DNA from: Ascaphus truei
Taxonomy: Eukaryota > Chordata > Amphibia > Anura > Ascaphidae
DNA: 64,000 nucleotides
Direction: 5' to 3'
NCBI GenBank assembly: GCA_036426205.1
Contig: CM071568.1
Span: forward strand, 225,596,239-225,660,238
Shown here: positions 44,351 to 56,070 of the stretch, one piece after another
How the letters are laid out: each line of letters begins with the position of its first letter
How positions within the stretch are numbered: position 1 is the first letter of the stretch
Notes under the pieces: generated by a model
What the model was told of the DNA's origin: nothing
Seen by the model: only the letters and a program-made list of their open reading frames with translations
Databases searched by the model: none
Translations under genes and position numbers: made by a program

Positions 44351-44670
44351 TTAGGCCGCATCCATACTTAGCGCTATCGCTCGTGGGATGTCCCACACGC
44401 CGAGAACAAAAGGCTGTACCTCTATGGGGCAGGCCATGGAGCGCGCAAACGCACGCATGAAGGAAAGCGACTACGCGGCCGATTTTAAAAAGTCGGGCGA
44501 TGGCCGTGTCACGTGCGCGGTTCAGCCAATGAGGGCAAACCACTCACGTGACATCACGGGCACGCCTCCGCCACGCCTCCCCATCGCGTCTCCTCCACGT
44601 ATCGCCTCTGCAACAGGCACGCATAATGCCATGGACTCCGTTGTGCGCGTCTACTATATCCAAGGCCTAA
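44351..44670. mobile_element. Harbinger-like MITE (tentative)
   Basis: cttaggccgcatccatactt at the left and tatatccaaggcctaag at the right are inverted. CpG-rich interior. The TTA and TAA borders differ, so the duplication is not clear. It resembles the element at 38,912. Confidence 0.5.
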
Positions 44671-44964
44671 GGATACTAGAGAGTCAGTTGAATAATGTCA
44701 CTCAGCCATACGTCCCTTTTGCGATGAAAGACTGTAACTGTATTCTGTATTCTGATAATGTCATTGTTTAAAATAAACACTTCAAAATTAATTTATTTAT
44801 ATTTATTATGAATTTCTTAAATGAATGACAGTTTTTAGAGTTTACAATACAATAACTACATTTCTTTAAGTGCTTTTACCGGGGTATTGAAATTTAACCG
44901 CTCATCCTTGTATAGAATTTAATAATGAAATATTGTCATAATAATAGGGTGCGTGAGGATAATG

Positions 44965-45795
44965 AAGGAGCACACAAAAAATATCCAAGAAGGATAAAAA
45001 GATTCCTCTTATTGCACTCTCTATTATATCATTCTAGCAAAACCAATGTGCTTATTTTTTTGCCATAAAGGCTCTTGAATCGGTACAGACCATTAAAACC
45101 AAAAAATAAAAAAGTTTTATTACATCAAAAAAAATTCTTAATAAGTGACTCTGTGAGTTATATACAGTGATAAAGGTTTAAAAAGTGCTCTCACAAGGGA
45201 TTGAGTGGTAGGAGACTCTATATTTATATTTCAGACTGTCAAAACACATTAATATGTGTGTCTGTTTATTTAGTTCACTCTGACACCTCAGTAAATATCA
45301 AATTGTGTACATAAATATACAACGGCTCTGTATACTCTAAATATTTGTATGATAGCATACTGTATAGTTGTGCACTTCTAACTAATTAGTATTAAGATCA
45401 AAAAATGGAAAAGTACATACAGTATATGTGTAGCATAGAGACTCCTCCTATCTGAAGCGTGTCTAACACGTGAAATGCGTCATACGTCGAGTCCGACGTC
45501 ACAGGGGGGCGACACCTCAGTTCCAGGAACACGGCCAGTATACTGGTGCTACCACTCAACCCCTTGTGAGAGGACTTTTTAAAACTTTATCACTATATAT
45601 AACTCACAGTCACTTATTAAGAATTTTTTTTGATGTAATAAAACTTTTTTATTTTTTGGTTTTAATGGTCTGTACCGATTCAAGAGCCTTCATGGCAAAA
45701 AAAAATAAGCACATTGGTTTTGCTAGAATGATATAATAGAGAGTGCAATAAGAGGAATCTTTTTATCCTTCTTGGATATTTTTTGTGTGCTCCTT
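44965..45795. repeat. Large inverted repeat, arms about 250 bp, spacer about 330 bp
   Basis: Left arm 44,965-45,213 begins aaggagcacacaaaaaatat. Right arm 45,546-45,795 ends atattttttgtgtgctcctt. The arms agree closely throughout, for example ccattaaaaccaaaaaataa with its complement. The spacer holds a hammerhead-like hairpin at 45,452-45,481, near the inner edge of the right arm. Confidence 0.95.
45452..45481 (+). ncRNA. Hammerhead-like hairpin
   Basis: Plus-strand reading: CTGAAGC (expected CTGANGA), stem II CGTGT...ACACG, then TGAAATGCG and TC at the cleavage position. One mismatch in the first core box. Confidence 0.5.
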
Positions 45796-46134
45796 TAAGT
45801 GCTTTTAGTTGCTTTTGTGTGTGTATTGTGGTGAGATTTTTGTGGCCACCCAACCCTGCAAGTCACTTAGTGTCCCCGACATGGGAGGAGTAAAGCAGTG
45901 TTAATCGGCCCTGGCCAGACAGTCTGTAATAGCAGCGCAGAGCAGTCCCAGAGAGAAGCTGTGCATCTCTGTGTGTCTCCCTGAGCAGCCCTCAAGTCTG
46001 TCCTTTTGATAGCCAGGGAAAGGCAAAGAGCAGGGGGCAAGAGAATAGCTAATTGTATTTTATGTGCACAAACTGTTCTCATTACTACAGTAACGCTCAG
46101 TCACTCCTCCCATTAACAATGGGGATTAGACAAA

Positions 46135-46314
46135 GGCTGCGCTTATAGTGCCGGCGACAGCGACGCGACGTCGCGGCAAAACAAATGCATTGCCGCCGTC
46201 GCGTGCGCTTATAGTAAATGCGACGGATTGGTTGCGATCGCTGGAAGTCATCTTTATCTGATTTTACAGCGCCCGTCTCCTGACTGTCGCGTCGCCGGCA
46301 CTATAAGCGTAGCC
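46135..46314. mobile_element. Harbinger-like MITE, copy 2
   Basis: Ends GGCTGCGCTTATAGTGCCGG and CCGGCACTATAAGCGTAGCC. AAA precedes and TAA follows, so the three-base duplication is imperfect. CpG-rich interior similar to the copy at 40,731. Confidence 0.8.
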
Positions 46315-46559
46315 TAATAGTGCTTACTTACAGCTGATCTAATTGTGGATTTTCACTTCATCTAAAGTAATTTGAGTTGGTAACTGCACAATCTGTCTTT
46401 TTGTTGTATGTGTATGCCTGTCTTGCTTAGACTTTATATTTTAGGTAATACTTATTAAATGCTATTTTATAGGATAACTTGATTTATCAAAACACCAATT
46501 ATCTATTGCTTCATATACAGTAGTGGGCAACATTTTGGGGTTTTCTTTTTCTCCCCCCC

Positions 46560-46870
46560 TTGCTTACAGACCTTTGTTGAGCACCGACTGGTCAAAATCA
46601 GACAGTTTGTTGGATAACAAATTATAAACGAAGTTTGTTTGTAATAGGGTGGAAATGTGTTTCTTCCTCTTTCGTCCCCCATATCTGATGTGTGCCTGGT
46701 CTTTTACAGGAGTTTTGGATCTTGTTTTTATCCCTAAAAAATATGTCGCTGATCTTTGTGGCTCAACCAAATGAGTCACTAGTATCTGAGTCACTAAGGG
46801 ATGAGACACTGAGTGAAGTACGACCTTTAAAAGTAGTATGTCTTGTGTATCTGCTTCTGTTACCACCTAC
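46560..46870 (-). pseudogene. PLE N-terminal fragment (minus strand)
   Basis: The minus-strand frame includes GGRKRKKHISTLL, then NFVYNLLSNKLSDFDQSVL and NKGL. This is the same conserved N-terminal pattern as in the PLE at 25.6 kb (residues NLS...L..LNKGL). About 100 residues are open. The polymerase is absent: the sequence stops matching right after NKGL, near 46,565. It is a third PLE copy in the window. Confidence 0.65.
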
Positions 46871-47580
46871 TGTACCTGTCTAGTATTTTAGTGGAATATG
46901 GGATTATCTTGGAAGTCTACTAACCACCAGTGTTTCTTATAGTCAGTTGTCCCTTTCAGGAATTTTTGTTTCTTAAAAGTAAGTTGTCTCTATATTTCCC
47001 AACCTGCAATTCTAGTTTACCTAGCCAGTCCTAGGAAGTTTCACATCGTAGTATGTCAATGTGAGATGTTTTTTTAAAATAAGCTTCTGATTAATGGATT
47101 CTGGGTAATATCTGAACAGACAAGAAAATTAATGATTGGGTTCGGAAGCAAAACCAAAGTCTGTGACTTCATCTCATTGGGGGAAAAAATGTAAATGGCA
47201 GCGGGCTGGACATATGACAATAATAAATTACTATCGTTGGTCACAGATGGCACTCGACGGGATTTCAGGGAATATCAAACGATCAAGATGACCAAAAGTA
47301 AGACGAGAGGATGAAATAAAAACAATTGTTGGAGCAACAGGGGAAAGAGAGCCTTGCAGAGCAGTGGATCGATACGGGCTGAAGAGGGTGACGACGCTGA
47401 TTATATATATATATTAGATACACATTAAACATTTTTATATTATACAAAGGGGTCATTAAGCCCTTGAGTACCAGTGAGGCTAATGAAAAAAATAAAACCA
47501 GCAGATCAATACATACAGATGTAGCAAGTCTTACTGCCTCCGTGGCCGCAAGAAAATGGGAGGGACGGAACACGACCAGG
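46871..47580. other. No recognisable gene
   Basis: May include the 5' part of the PLE copy. Otherwise short open frames only. Confidence 0.3.
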
Positions 47581-47639
47581 GCTCGATCGCGGCCATAAAA
47601 AGCAATAAACTGTCCTGGAGGATTAACTCAGCGGGGGTC

Positions 47640-48120
47640 CCTGCTGGAATGTCCTGGAGAGTACTGTGACAGTCGGGGTAAATATGGCTGCTGTTAATAA
47701 TACCAGTCAGTAATACAGTGTATTATGCTATGTGGCTTATATATGTTATGTATATCTGTATTATGTCTTTACCTGGTTCCAGCACCTCAGGAACCAGGGG
47801 TTAATGTGTTTGCAGGAGAAATGTTGCAAATCGGTCTGTGACCTTTCCCTGTACTCAGTTTATGCTGTAAATGTTATGTTGCAGTTCTACCCACCAATCA
47901 GGGTCTGGGCATGTAGGAAGCACCTGGCCCTGAATGTTTCTGTTATGTTTTTAAGTGTATAAAAAGGTGGGGAGGGAGACCCCTAGTTAGCTCAAGCTCC
48001 AGTTCTGGTGGTGATTTCCAGCTGCATATACAGAGCTCCACTGCTGGTCTCAATCCTGCTAATATTAACCTCTTATTAAACAGGAATAGTAATCCCATGG
48101 GGGGTGGGGAGGGGGGTCAC
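47640..48120 (+). other. Promoter/LTR-like stretch with TATA box
   Basis: TATAAAAAGG at 47,959-47,968 is a strong TATA box, followed by a G-rich and then C-rich leader. ttattaaacaggaatag occurs near 48,073. No coding sequence follows. This layout suits the U3/R part of an LTR, but I could not define TG/CA ends. Confidence 0.35.
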
Positions 48121-49235
48121 ATATATAATTACTATTATCTGTCTGTGGGAATGAGTGAGCACCTGTGTAGTCTCATTTAATGTAAGTAAATCCCACTCAG
48201 TGGAAAGCAATGTCACCTATTTTTACCATCAAAGTCTTCCTAGATTAAAGTTGAGTTACTCCTTCAGGTCATTATTAATTCATTATTAAACTATCCCTTA
48301 GTGCACCTAAACTGGGGGATCCACTGGAGCTGATCCATAGTCCCGTTTAACAGGAACCCCCCAGTAACTGATATTATTTAAGTTTTTTGTGTCACCAATA
48401 GAAAGTAGCAATGCGATCTCCCAATGATGTTGCAGCTTTCTATTGGCTACCGAATCAAGCCTAACCCTACGGTAATATTGAGTTCACCGGCAAGCATTCT
48501 TGCCCGGTGGACAAATGCGCTTATATTTGTGGCACTAGGAGGTCTCCCACCACGGACCAACTCCAAGGGACATCCCAGATATAGCAGTAGTAAAAAAAAA
48601 ATGCCCTCCAAAAAATTTGCAGCATGGACTACTGCTTGGGAAATACTTGGCATGAACCACACGGTTCACACAAGGCTATATTGAAACTTAGTTATGTTAC
48701 TACTTCAATCATTTTTTTTTATTTCATAGAAATCTGAATGTAATATTTTGAGAGAAAATTAATAATGGAAATCTGTGAAAATGTTCTTAGAATTGCTTAA
48801 TTACTCAAGCCTGATTACAGCAACACTGGAATAACGGGAGTGTCCTATTGCTTAAGAAAGAAGATCAACAAATGCAGGATGTACTTATTGCACATTTATT
48901 AGTTGATGAAGTATTCAATGAATTGTTCAGGTATAAAGCTGTTGGTCATTGTGACAGAGTCACTGACTCAGTAAGCTGGAATGGAGGATGTGTGTACTTT
49001 CCAGCACTAAACCAGTTAACCTACAGTTGGAGAACTGCATACACCTGCAGCCTAATTAAGCAGGAATTGGCATAATGAGAGCTAGATGAGTTCCCATATA
49101 AAACAGTGCATCCAAAAATTTGGTATGAAAGGGTTAATAATAGACAATAGATAATAACCCCAGTTCCTGAGAAGAGGGCTAATGAAACAGCAGTAGGTGG
49201 TGAGTAAGATGAGATAAGAAAGCTCATTGAAGCCT
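48121..49235. other. No recognisable gene
   Basis: Open frames at 48,424-48,684 and 48,848-49,075 show no motifs and no neighbouring splice signals that I can support. Confidence 0.4.
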
Positions 49236-51010
49236 GTCACGGTAACTTATGACAAGGTTATAATATACACACCAAAAATATAACTGGGCTGAATTGAACA
49301 CGACTTAGATATGATAAAATATAGTTTATTCCTTAAATAAGGTGAACACACAAGATATACAAATAACAGGCAAAATATACACTTACTTAGGGTTGGACAA
49401 GAAAGCAATCAGGATACAGGATTGGCAATTTGTTCCATAATACAGGTTCAGATGTAGACATCACGAAAAGACACGAAGAACACTGAGGATAGGCTGGACA
49501 CTGATTTATATGCAATCTCCAGTCTATACCTTATTATTGAGTGCAGGCTATTGGAGAACAATTACCTGCACCCAATCTCTCCTTGCCACCTCACCTGAGG
49601 GGCACTTTAACACCCGCCCACTAGGTGGGTAATTTTCTAAACAGGGGGCTTACTTCCTCAGCCCCCCACCCACAAGCCTGGCATCTTCCAGTCTCACTGG
49701 GCCAGGATACCCTTTGTTCCAGGTGTGAATTACCACACTTAAACTCAAGCACCCATGTCCTGCATTCAGTTGTGCTTGCATACACAAGCAGGGTGGGGGA
49801 GTCTTTGATCAGGAGTTTTATGATTGACCATTTGTCTGCCATCCTGACCTATTAACATAGCAGATGGGCTCTGAGTTCTCATACCAGACCCAAAATACAA
49901 TTCATAGTTGAATATCTTCACATATCAAAATAATTGGTTCTGTTGGGCCCAGTGGGCTGATACTTGCCAATCCCTCATGCCGGAGGGGGTTCTACATAGT
50001 GGCCAAGTTTCAGCTCCCTGCGACCCCCAGAACCGGAGATACACCAATGCAGGATAAAACACATTTTTAATACAGGATTCTTCCCTTTAAAAATGAATCT
50101 CTGCTTTTCACTCTTTCCCCATTGAAATCAACGGGCTCCGCCGCCATAGGCGTTCAATGGAGCAACTCCGCCGTTGAAGTCAATGGGTTCCGCCACCATA
50201 GACTTTCAATGGGGCAACTCCGCCATTGACGTCTATGGGACTTCTCCGCCATAGCCTTTCAATGGGGAAACGCCACCATTGACGGCTATGGGGAAACTCA
50301 CCAATCTTTCCCTTTGCCCACACTCCGTCTGGTTGTTCGGAGAGGGCTGGGAATGGCCATGCATTCATGCCGGAACCTTGGCTACATGTGACCCAAATCC
50401 CAGCCCTCTGGTCCTCCCAGAACCGGAGATATGGACTTACACTTTTTACTGTTTCGGACTTAGCCGTTTTCACGCCACGCGTTTTTCTCCCATTGGAATC
50501 AATGGCCGGCGCCGCCATAGGAAATGCATGGGCGAGCGCCGCCATTAGATTCAATGGGACCTCCGCTCCGCCATTGAAGTCAATGGCGCGACCCTCTTGT
50601 TGAGCTTGACCCTTAACGGGGTCCTGGATTCTCGGACCCAGTGGTGGTCAAGTGTGGGGAGGCCTAGGAGCTAGGGGCAAGAATAATTTTATTTCTAGAT
50701 GCCCTAGAACCCAAGGTTCCCACGCCAATTGTCGGTGAATTTGAACTCAGTGATAAAGCTCTCTTCAAAGACAAGGTATCCGCTTTTGCGGTCTGCGGTT
50801 TGGATGGCTGCCAAACTGTTGCTGGAGGTCGGCGTCAAGGAATCCCCATTGAAGTCAATGGCCCTATTGACTTACAATGGGAAACCGCCGCTCCTCCTCT
50901 TGGATGCCCCCTGCTGGTCTCCGCTGGAAACAGGTCCAAAACCGCCAGATCTGCCATTGGAATCAACGGAGCTGCAATGGCGACCTATGGAAGGCTGCAA
51001 AATGGAGCCT
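49236..51010 (-). mobile_element. Long interspersed repeat, copy B (inverted relative to copy A)
   Basis: Reverse complement of copy A at 34,935-36,610 with divergence. Matching blocks include tgggctgaattgaacacgac against the LTR-like end, ttggagaacaattacctgca, the repeated ccattgaagtcaatgg-type blocks, ggaggcctaggagctagggg, and the end block with aaacaggtccaaaaccgcca. The LTR-like end therefore lies at 49,236-49,560 on this strand. Confidence 0.65.
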
Positions 51011-51480
51011 GAAAAGGCGGGAAAAGGGAACAAAGGGCTATAATCACTGAATTAACATTAACCCCTTCCCTCTCGCATCAACCCCAGTGTATGTGTTGGT
51101 GCAAACACTGGGATGAGAACACTTCATTTTTTCAGAGGAATATACAGTTGGATGCTGAAGCAAGGTAAAAACACATTACTGGACCACAGTCCAGTTAACC
51201 CCTTGCTTCCCAAGGGAGAGCAGGGAATGGCCAAATGGGGTGTAACCCCTTTAATGTCGGGCCAACCCCCCTCTCCCATGACAAAGGGTGGACAATATTG
51301 ACCTGTAATATGTGAAAAGAAAGGGGTCACAGATTGAATGGCCCCATCTAAAACACAACACCAGGAGTCTTCCCTAGAGCATGAGACCCAGCCAGGGTAC
51401 AATCAAAATAAATTTCTCACATACTGGTAGCTGCTGAAATGTCCTCTTACTTATGTGTGCATCACGCGTTGAGACTGATG
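51011..51480. other. No recognisable gene
   Basis: Includes caccccatatggccatt-like content (ccaaatggggtgtaacccct) that is inverted relative to ggggttgcaccccatatggc at 33,521. The inverted similarity between the two regions may therefore extend beyond copies A and B. Confidence 0.4.
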
Positions 51481-51628
51481 TGTAGAGAAGGATCCAAATT
51501 GGAAGTCACGGTGCACAGCCAGGTACTGGTGAAAAATTGCAGTGGGAGCCACGACCAAAAATGTAATTAAATAGTATTTATTGTGTAGTTTACACATGGG
51601 TAATTGAGAAGCAGGTTTGACATCCCTC

Positions 51629-51663
51629 TAACGCGTTTCGTGCTGCAAAAGCACTTTGACAAA
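51629..51663 (-). ncRNA. Hammerhead-like hairpin, left arm of palindrome
   Basis: Minus-strand reading: TTTGTCAA in place of CTGANGA, stem II GTGC...GCAC, intact GAAA, then CGCG and TT at the cleavage position. The first core box overlaps the palindrome centre and is shared with the other arm. Confidence 0.45.
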
Positions 51664-51689
51664 GTGCTTTTGCAGCATGAAACGCATTA
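51655..51689 (+). ncRNA. Hammerhead-like hairpin, right arm of palindrome
   Basis: Plus-strand reading: TTGACAA in place of CTGANGA, stem II GTGC...GCAT, intact GAAA, then CGCA and TT. It mirrors the left-arm copy. Confidence 0.45.
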
Positions 51690-51842
51690 GAGGGGTGTCT
51701 CTAACCTACTTCTCTTTTACCCATGTGTTAACTACTCAATAAATACTTTTTAATTTAATTTCATTTTTGGTCGTGGCTCCCACTGCAATTTTTCACCAGT
51801 ACCTGGCTGTGCACCGTGACTTCCAATTTGGATCCCTCTCTA

Positions 51843-53080
51843 CTAATTAAGCAGGATGCCTGAGAGACTATAGTTTAAAAAGCAGGAAGTGGCTCACACA
51901 CAAGGTGAGCTTGTTTTTCCCCAGGAGGGTGGAGAGACTTCTCCCAGCTAGGAAGCCCTAGCTATTGCTCTGGTCCCCCAGTCCTGTGAGGAGCTTTGCT
52001 GCTGGGACCAGCTGGGACCCCAACCCAGGATAAAGATAAAGATTGCTGCGAGCTGGACACAGCCTGCTCCCCGGAACCGGCGTTCCTGTTTGCTATTGGA
52101 GCTACAATACAGATAAGACTTTAATGTTATACTTTATTGTTATACTTTGTGGAGCACATGTTTTGGGCATAACCAGATTAGCTGGCTGCCCTGTTAGTAA
52201 GGGCTCAAGAAGTTGAGTTAGTTTCCCTTACGGAATAGGTTTTATTTTCTATAATTTGGTTTCTTAAAGGGACAGTGCACCCGTACTTTATTTGGTTGTG
52301 GCTAATAAACCACTATAGTTTAAAGTTTCCCATCGTGTCTAACGTCTTACTGAACCCTCCGCGAGGCCGTCCTGCCATAGTCATATAGTAGCTTAATTAT
52401 GAATCTAAGATGAATATGACCACCTTAGTTAATCCACAAAATTAGAGACAATTATAACAATATTATGACTGCGAATACAACCGTTTAAAATGTCAATTTG
52501 TGCAACTGCAAAGTAAGAAAATACATTAAAAAAACAAATTGCAAATGTTTAAAGTAAAGGGTTAATATATACAAATGTGTATTTGTTATAAATAAAATGT
52601 TAACGTTCTAGTTTATGTGCTTTAGGAAGTTCAAGAATCTTTTCTGCAGAGGGCAGTGATGAGGAGACTGGTTGAAAACAAATGTACTACAGTAGCTATA
52701 AGCAATTTACAGGCAACTTTACCGCTGCCGGGAATGCCACAGGTAGAAAGTATAATACTTAAAGTCACTTGGGGTATTTGTTGTTTATACCTGTGTTACT
52801 ATTGCTAAAAAAAGAATTGTATTTGTTTAAATTAATAGCTTCATGCATTTTGGTCAGAAAAGAAAGTAAGGCAGAAAATATATATGAAAAATTCAACCAT
52901 TATGTACCTACATCCTTAACTATCCCCACCCCCTCCCCACATACCTATGAATAAGGTATTACAATCCAAAATTTATAGAGACAATCAAGAATGAAACCCC
53001 AGAACACTATCTAATTTATAATTGAATGCATTGCAGTTAAAACTAACTCAAGCGCCAATAGAATCAAGTCTCTGTTTTCA
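51843..53080. other. No recognisable gene
   Basis: A block at 51,843-52,390 with repeated Leu/Trp-type codons shows no domain. From about 52,980 it leads into an L1/Tx1 remnant. Confidence 0.35.
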
Positions 53081-54200
53081 ATGGCTCTGCAATTTGTTTC
53101 CTGGAATATGGGGCTAGTAATACCACAATGAAAAGGGGGGGGAAATAGGCACCTTAATAAATTAAGGGCCACTATAGCATTTCTACAAGAAATGCACTTA
53201 GACGTAAAGAAAAGTACCAAACTGATTTAAAGCTGGGTACAATATGGTATGTTCTCATCTTACAATAGCAAATCTAGAGAAGTAGCTATTTTATTTAGAA
53301 ATGGTTTAATAGTGGAAAAATGTAAAGTATAATAAACCTTTCAGAACATAAAATAACGCAAGTCACAATAAATAAAGGGAATTTCATATTATACAACATT
53401 TCTGCTCTGAACAAATACGACAAAGTTTTATTTGGATCTATGATAACAAAAATTTCCAGTTGCCAAAGTAGAAGTATTACAATGGGTGGTGATTTTAATG
53501 TTGTCGGTAATGTCATACTTAATAGATTAAATACGGCTCAAATAAAATGCAAAAAGCCTTCAATTGGTATTTCCTCAATAAAAAAAAATCGACTTTAAAT
53601 AGATGTTTGGAGAATGAAAAATCCAGATGGGCCGGAATGCACATGCTTATAAAAGGCACATTTTACTCTATATAGGATTGACTAGTGGCTGGTACAAGCA
53701 CCATTGTTTCATAGAATAAAATAAGTCAAAATAGAAAGTATAATACTGTCAGACAATACACCAATTCAATTAACGCTTGTCCCAAAATGTTCAATAGGAT
53801 CTTTTAAATCATGGAGATCATCTGCAAGCTTATCCAACTGAGAATCCTTTAAAAAACCCATAATATAATATGGTAAGATTTTGCAAATAATAACACGCAG
53901 CACAAAAACAATGTAAATATTTTCTGGGATTCCGCTAAAGCTTTTCTAAGAGGTGAAATAATCGCATTTGCAGCTTAATGAAAAAGAGCCCTACATTGAA
54001 AATATGTTAAGCTAAATAAAGAATGAATACAAGACTACGAGAACTTTAAACAATCTCCGTCAAAAGATCTAAGAAACACGTACCTGGAAAAAATAACTTT
54101 AAACAACTTATCCAAGAAAGGGAGATAAATACATATTCTTATCACAGATATGATATATACTGTATAAGTACGGAAATAAAATGAGCAAACTTTTGACTAA
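53081..54200 (+). pseudogene. L1/Tx1-type ORF2 endonuclease remnant (plus strand)
   Basis: Frames give MALQFVSWNMGL, then ATIAFLQEMHLDVKK (the catalytic Glu region LQE.H), FSSYNSKSREVAILFRNG, GGDFNVVGN across a frame change near 53,490, and IDVWRMKNPDG followed by LSDNTPIQLTL near 53,750, which corresponds to the end of the nuclease (SDH in active proteins). Many stops and shifts occur. No polymerase follows on this strand before the MITE at 54,525. Confidence 0.7.
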
Positions 54201-54524
54201 TTTAATTTTTTTATTTTTGGATTTAACTTAAATACTTTGCATATAGAACCTAATGCTTTGCATATAGAACCCAATGCTTTATATGTATCTCTGAAAAGGG
54301 TATTCTTTTTCAGGTGGTTCGGGATTTGACTTGGTGAATGGTGCAATGCTGCAGATAAAGTCCATGGGAACATCATCTCATTCTCCATGACTTTATTGTC
54401 CACTTATCTTGATCTAACATACAGTACAGTACAGTCCATTGCGTATCTGAATAGACAAGTTTGGTTACATTTTTTAATATTAAGGTGTGCTACGCCTCCT
54501 TTTGTTTTTGGAAGAAAGAGTATA

Positions 54525-54845
54525 CAGGCATACCCCGGTTTAAGGACACTCACTTTAAGTACACTCGCGAGTAAGTACATAGCGCCCAATATGTAAACGC
54601 CAGCTAGCGCATGCGCCTGCCAGCACGTCCTGAACAGCAATACCGGTACCGAAGCTGTGCGCAAGCGGGGAGACTATAGAGCCTGTTACAAATGCGTTAT
54701 TTACATCAGTTATGCACGTATATGATGATTGCAGTACAGTACATGCAGCGATAAGTGGGAAAAAGGTAGTGCTTCACTTTAAGTACATTTTCGCTTTACA
54801 TACATGCTCCGGTCCCATTGCGTACGTTAATGCGGGGTATGCCTG
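54525..54845. mobile_element. pogo/Tigger-like MITE, copy 2
   Basis: CAGGCATACCCCGGTTTAAG at the left, GGGGTATGCCTG at the right, TA on both sides (54,523-54,524 and 54,846-54,847). The body is highly similar to the copy at 5,522-5,853. Confidence 0.9.
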
Positions 54846-54855
54846 TATCTATGTT

Positions 54856-55030
54856 TAGTCTGTCTTTTTTTGGTAAATTATAATTATATATTAACATTGG
54901 GAATACAATAGCTTTTATTATTGTGCATCTGCCTAATAATGGTTTATAATTAAGGTTATATAATTTAGTTAAATCTGATGAAATATTGATCTTCAGGTAT
55001 TTCATGTATTCTGTAGTTACAGGCAATTCT
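54856..55030 (-). pseudogene. L1/Tx1 ORF2 fragment downstream of the polymerase (minus strand)
   Basis: Minus-strand frame reads TTEYMKYLKINISSDLTKLY, then NYKPLLGR and, after a deletion, IIKAIVFPMLIYNYNLP. This is the pattern of the region following the RT (KYLGI.I......LY..NY..LL...) in L1/Tx1 ORF2. It is opposite in direction to the endonuclease remnant at 53-54 kb. Confidence 0.65.
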
Positions 55031-55234
55031 CGGTTATCTAACAGAATCCGTTCTGGAAGTAGCGTTGTATAGTGAAACCGTTGTAAAGCATTTGGAATTA
55101 ACTTTAAAAGACACGATAAGACACAGATTTGTGGATTATTTAGCTATGAAGAATTACAGGTAAACCCCGTTATAACGCGCCTCGTTATACCGCGATTCGG
55201 TTATAACGCGGTTTTCCCGTGGCTCCCGTTTAAA

Positions 55235-55705
55235 AAAAAAAAAACACTGCACACACTGCACACACTGCACATACTGCACACACTCTCACTGCACACACTG
55301 CACACACACTGCTCACTGCACACACACTGCTCATTGCTCACACTGCACACACTGCACACTGACACACACTGCACACTGCACTCACACTGACACACTGCTC
55401 ATTGCTCACACTGCATACACTGACACACTGCTCATTGCTCACACTGCACACTGCACACACACTGCACACTGCACACACACTGCTCATTGCTCACACTGCA
55501 CACACTGACACACTGCTCATTGCTCACACACTGCTCACACTGACACACACTGCACACTGCTCACACTGACACACACTGCACACTGCACTCACACTGCACA
55601 CACACTGCTCACACTGACACACACTGCACACACACACACACACTCCACACCACACAACACCACACCACATACACAACACACACACACACACACACACACA
55701 CACCC
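55235..55705. repeat. CACACTG/CACTGCTCA tandem repeat
   Basis: Short units such as cacactgcacacactg and cactgctcattgctcaca form an irregular array inside the pogo-like element. Cys/Val/Ser-rich open frames on the minus strand are artefacts. Confidence 0.9.
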
Positions 55706-55735
55706 ACCAAAACACATATACGCATGTCTGCTTGT

Positions 55736-55756
55736 GGGGGGGGGGGGGGGGGGGGG
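55736..55756. repeat. Poly-G run
   Basis: An uninterrupted run of about 21 G, with potential to form G-quadruplex structures. Confidence 0.9.
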
Positions 55757-55939
55757 CTGCGTGCCGGTGTGGTGGTGCTGCGGTGAGGGGATGATGGCTG
55801 CGGGGGCCCCCGATGCTGCGGGGCTGGTGGGATGGCCCTGTTCAGCGCGGGGGGCATGGGGGGTGTGTGCAGACGACCCTGCGCTACGGCGGGGGCCAGG
55901 GGGCCCTGTACTGCACGTCTCGCCCGTGCTGCGCGGGGG

Positions 55940-56070
55940 AAGCCGGACCGGAGGGGCATCCCCCCTCCCATCTCCTGTCACGCGGTGACAGGGGAAGCAG
56001 AAGCCGGGACCGGAGGGGCATCCCCCCTCCCATCTCCTGTCCCGCGGTGACGGGGAAGTAGAAGCCGGGA
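55940..56070. repeat. GC-rich tandem duplication, about 62-bp unit
   Basis: Unit with ggaggggcatcccccctccc followed by atctcctgtc and cgcggtgac occurs twice within the pogo-like element. Confidence 0.85.

Larger units (their letters stand above)
51483..51842. repeat. Near-perfect palindrome, arms about 175 bp, hammerhead-like centre
   Basis: Left tagagaaggatccaaattgg pairs with right ccaatttggatccctctcta. The arms match along almost their whole length (acggtgcacagccaggtact and its complement, for example) and meet at ctttgacaaag near 51,654-51,664 with no real spacer. Each arm carries the same PLE-type tail with a hammerhead-like hairpin. Confidence 0.95.

Noticed and set aside
47959..47968. 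TATAAAAAGG as promoter of a host gene
   Set aside because: No exon-like coding sequence or splice donor that I can support follows. An LTR fragment is the simpler explanation.
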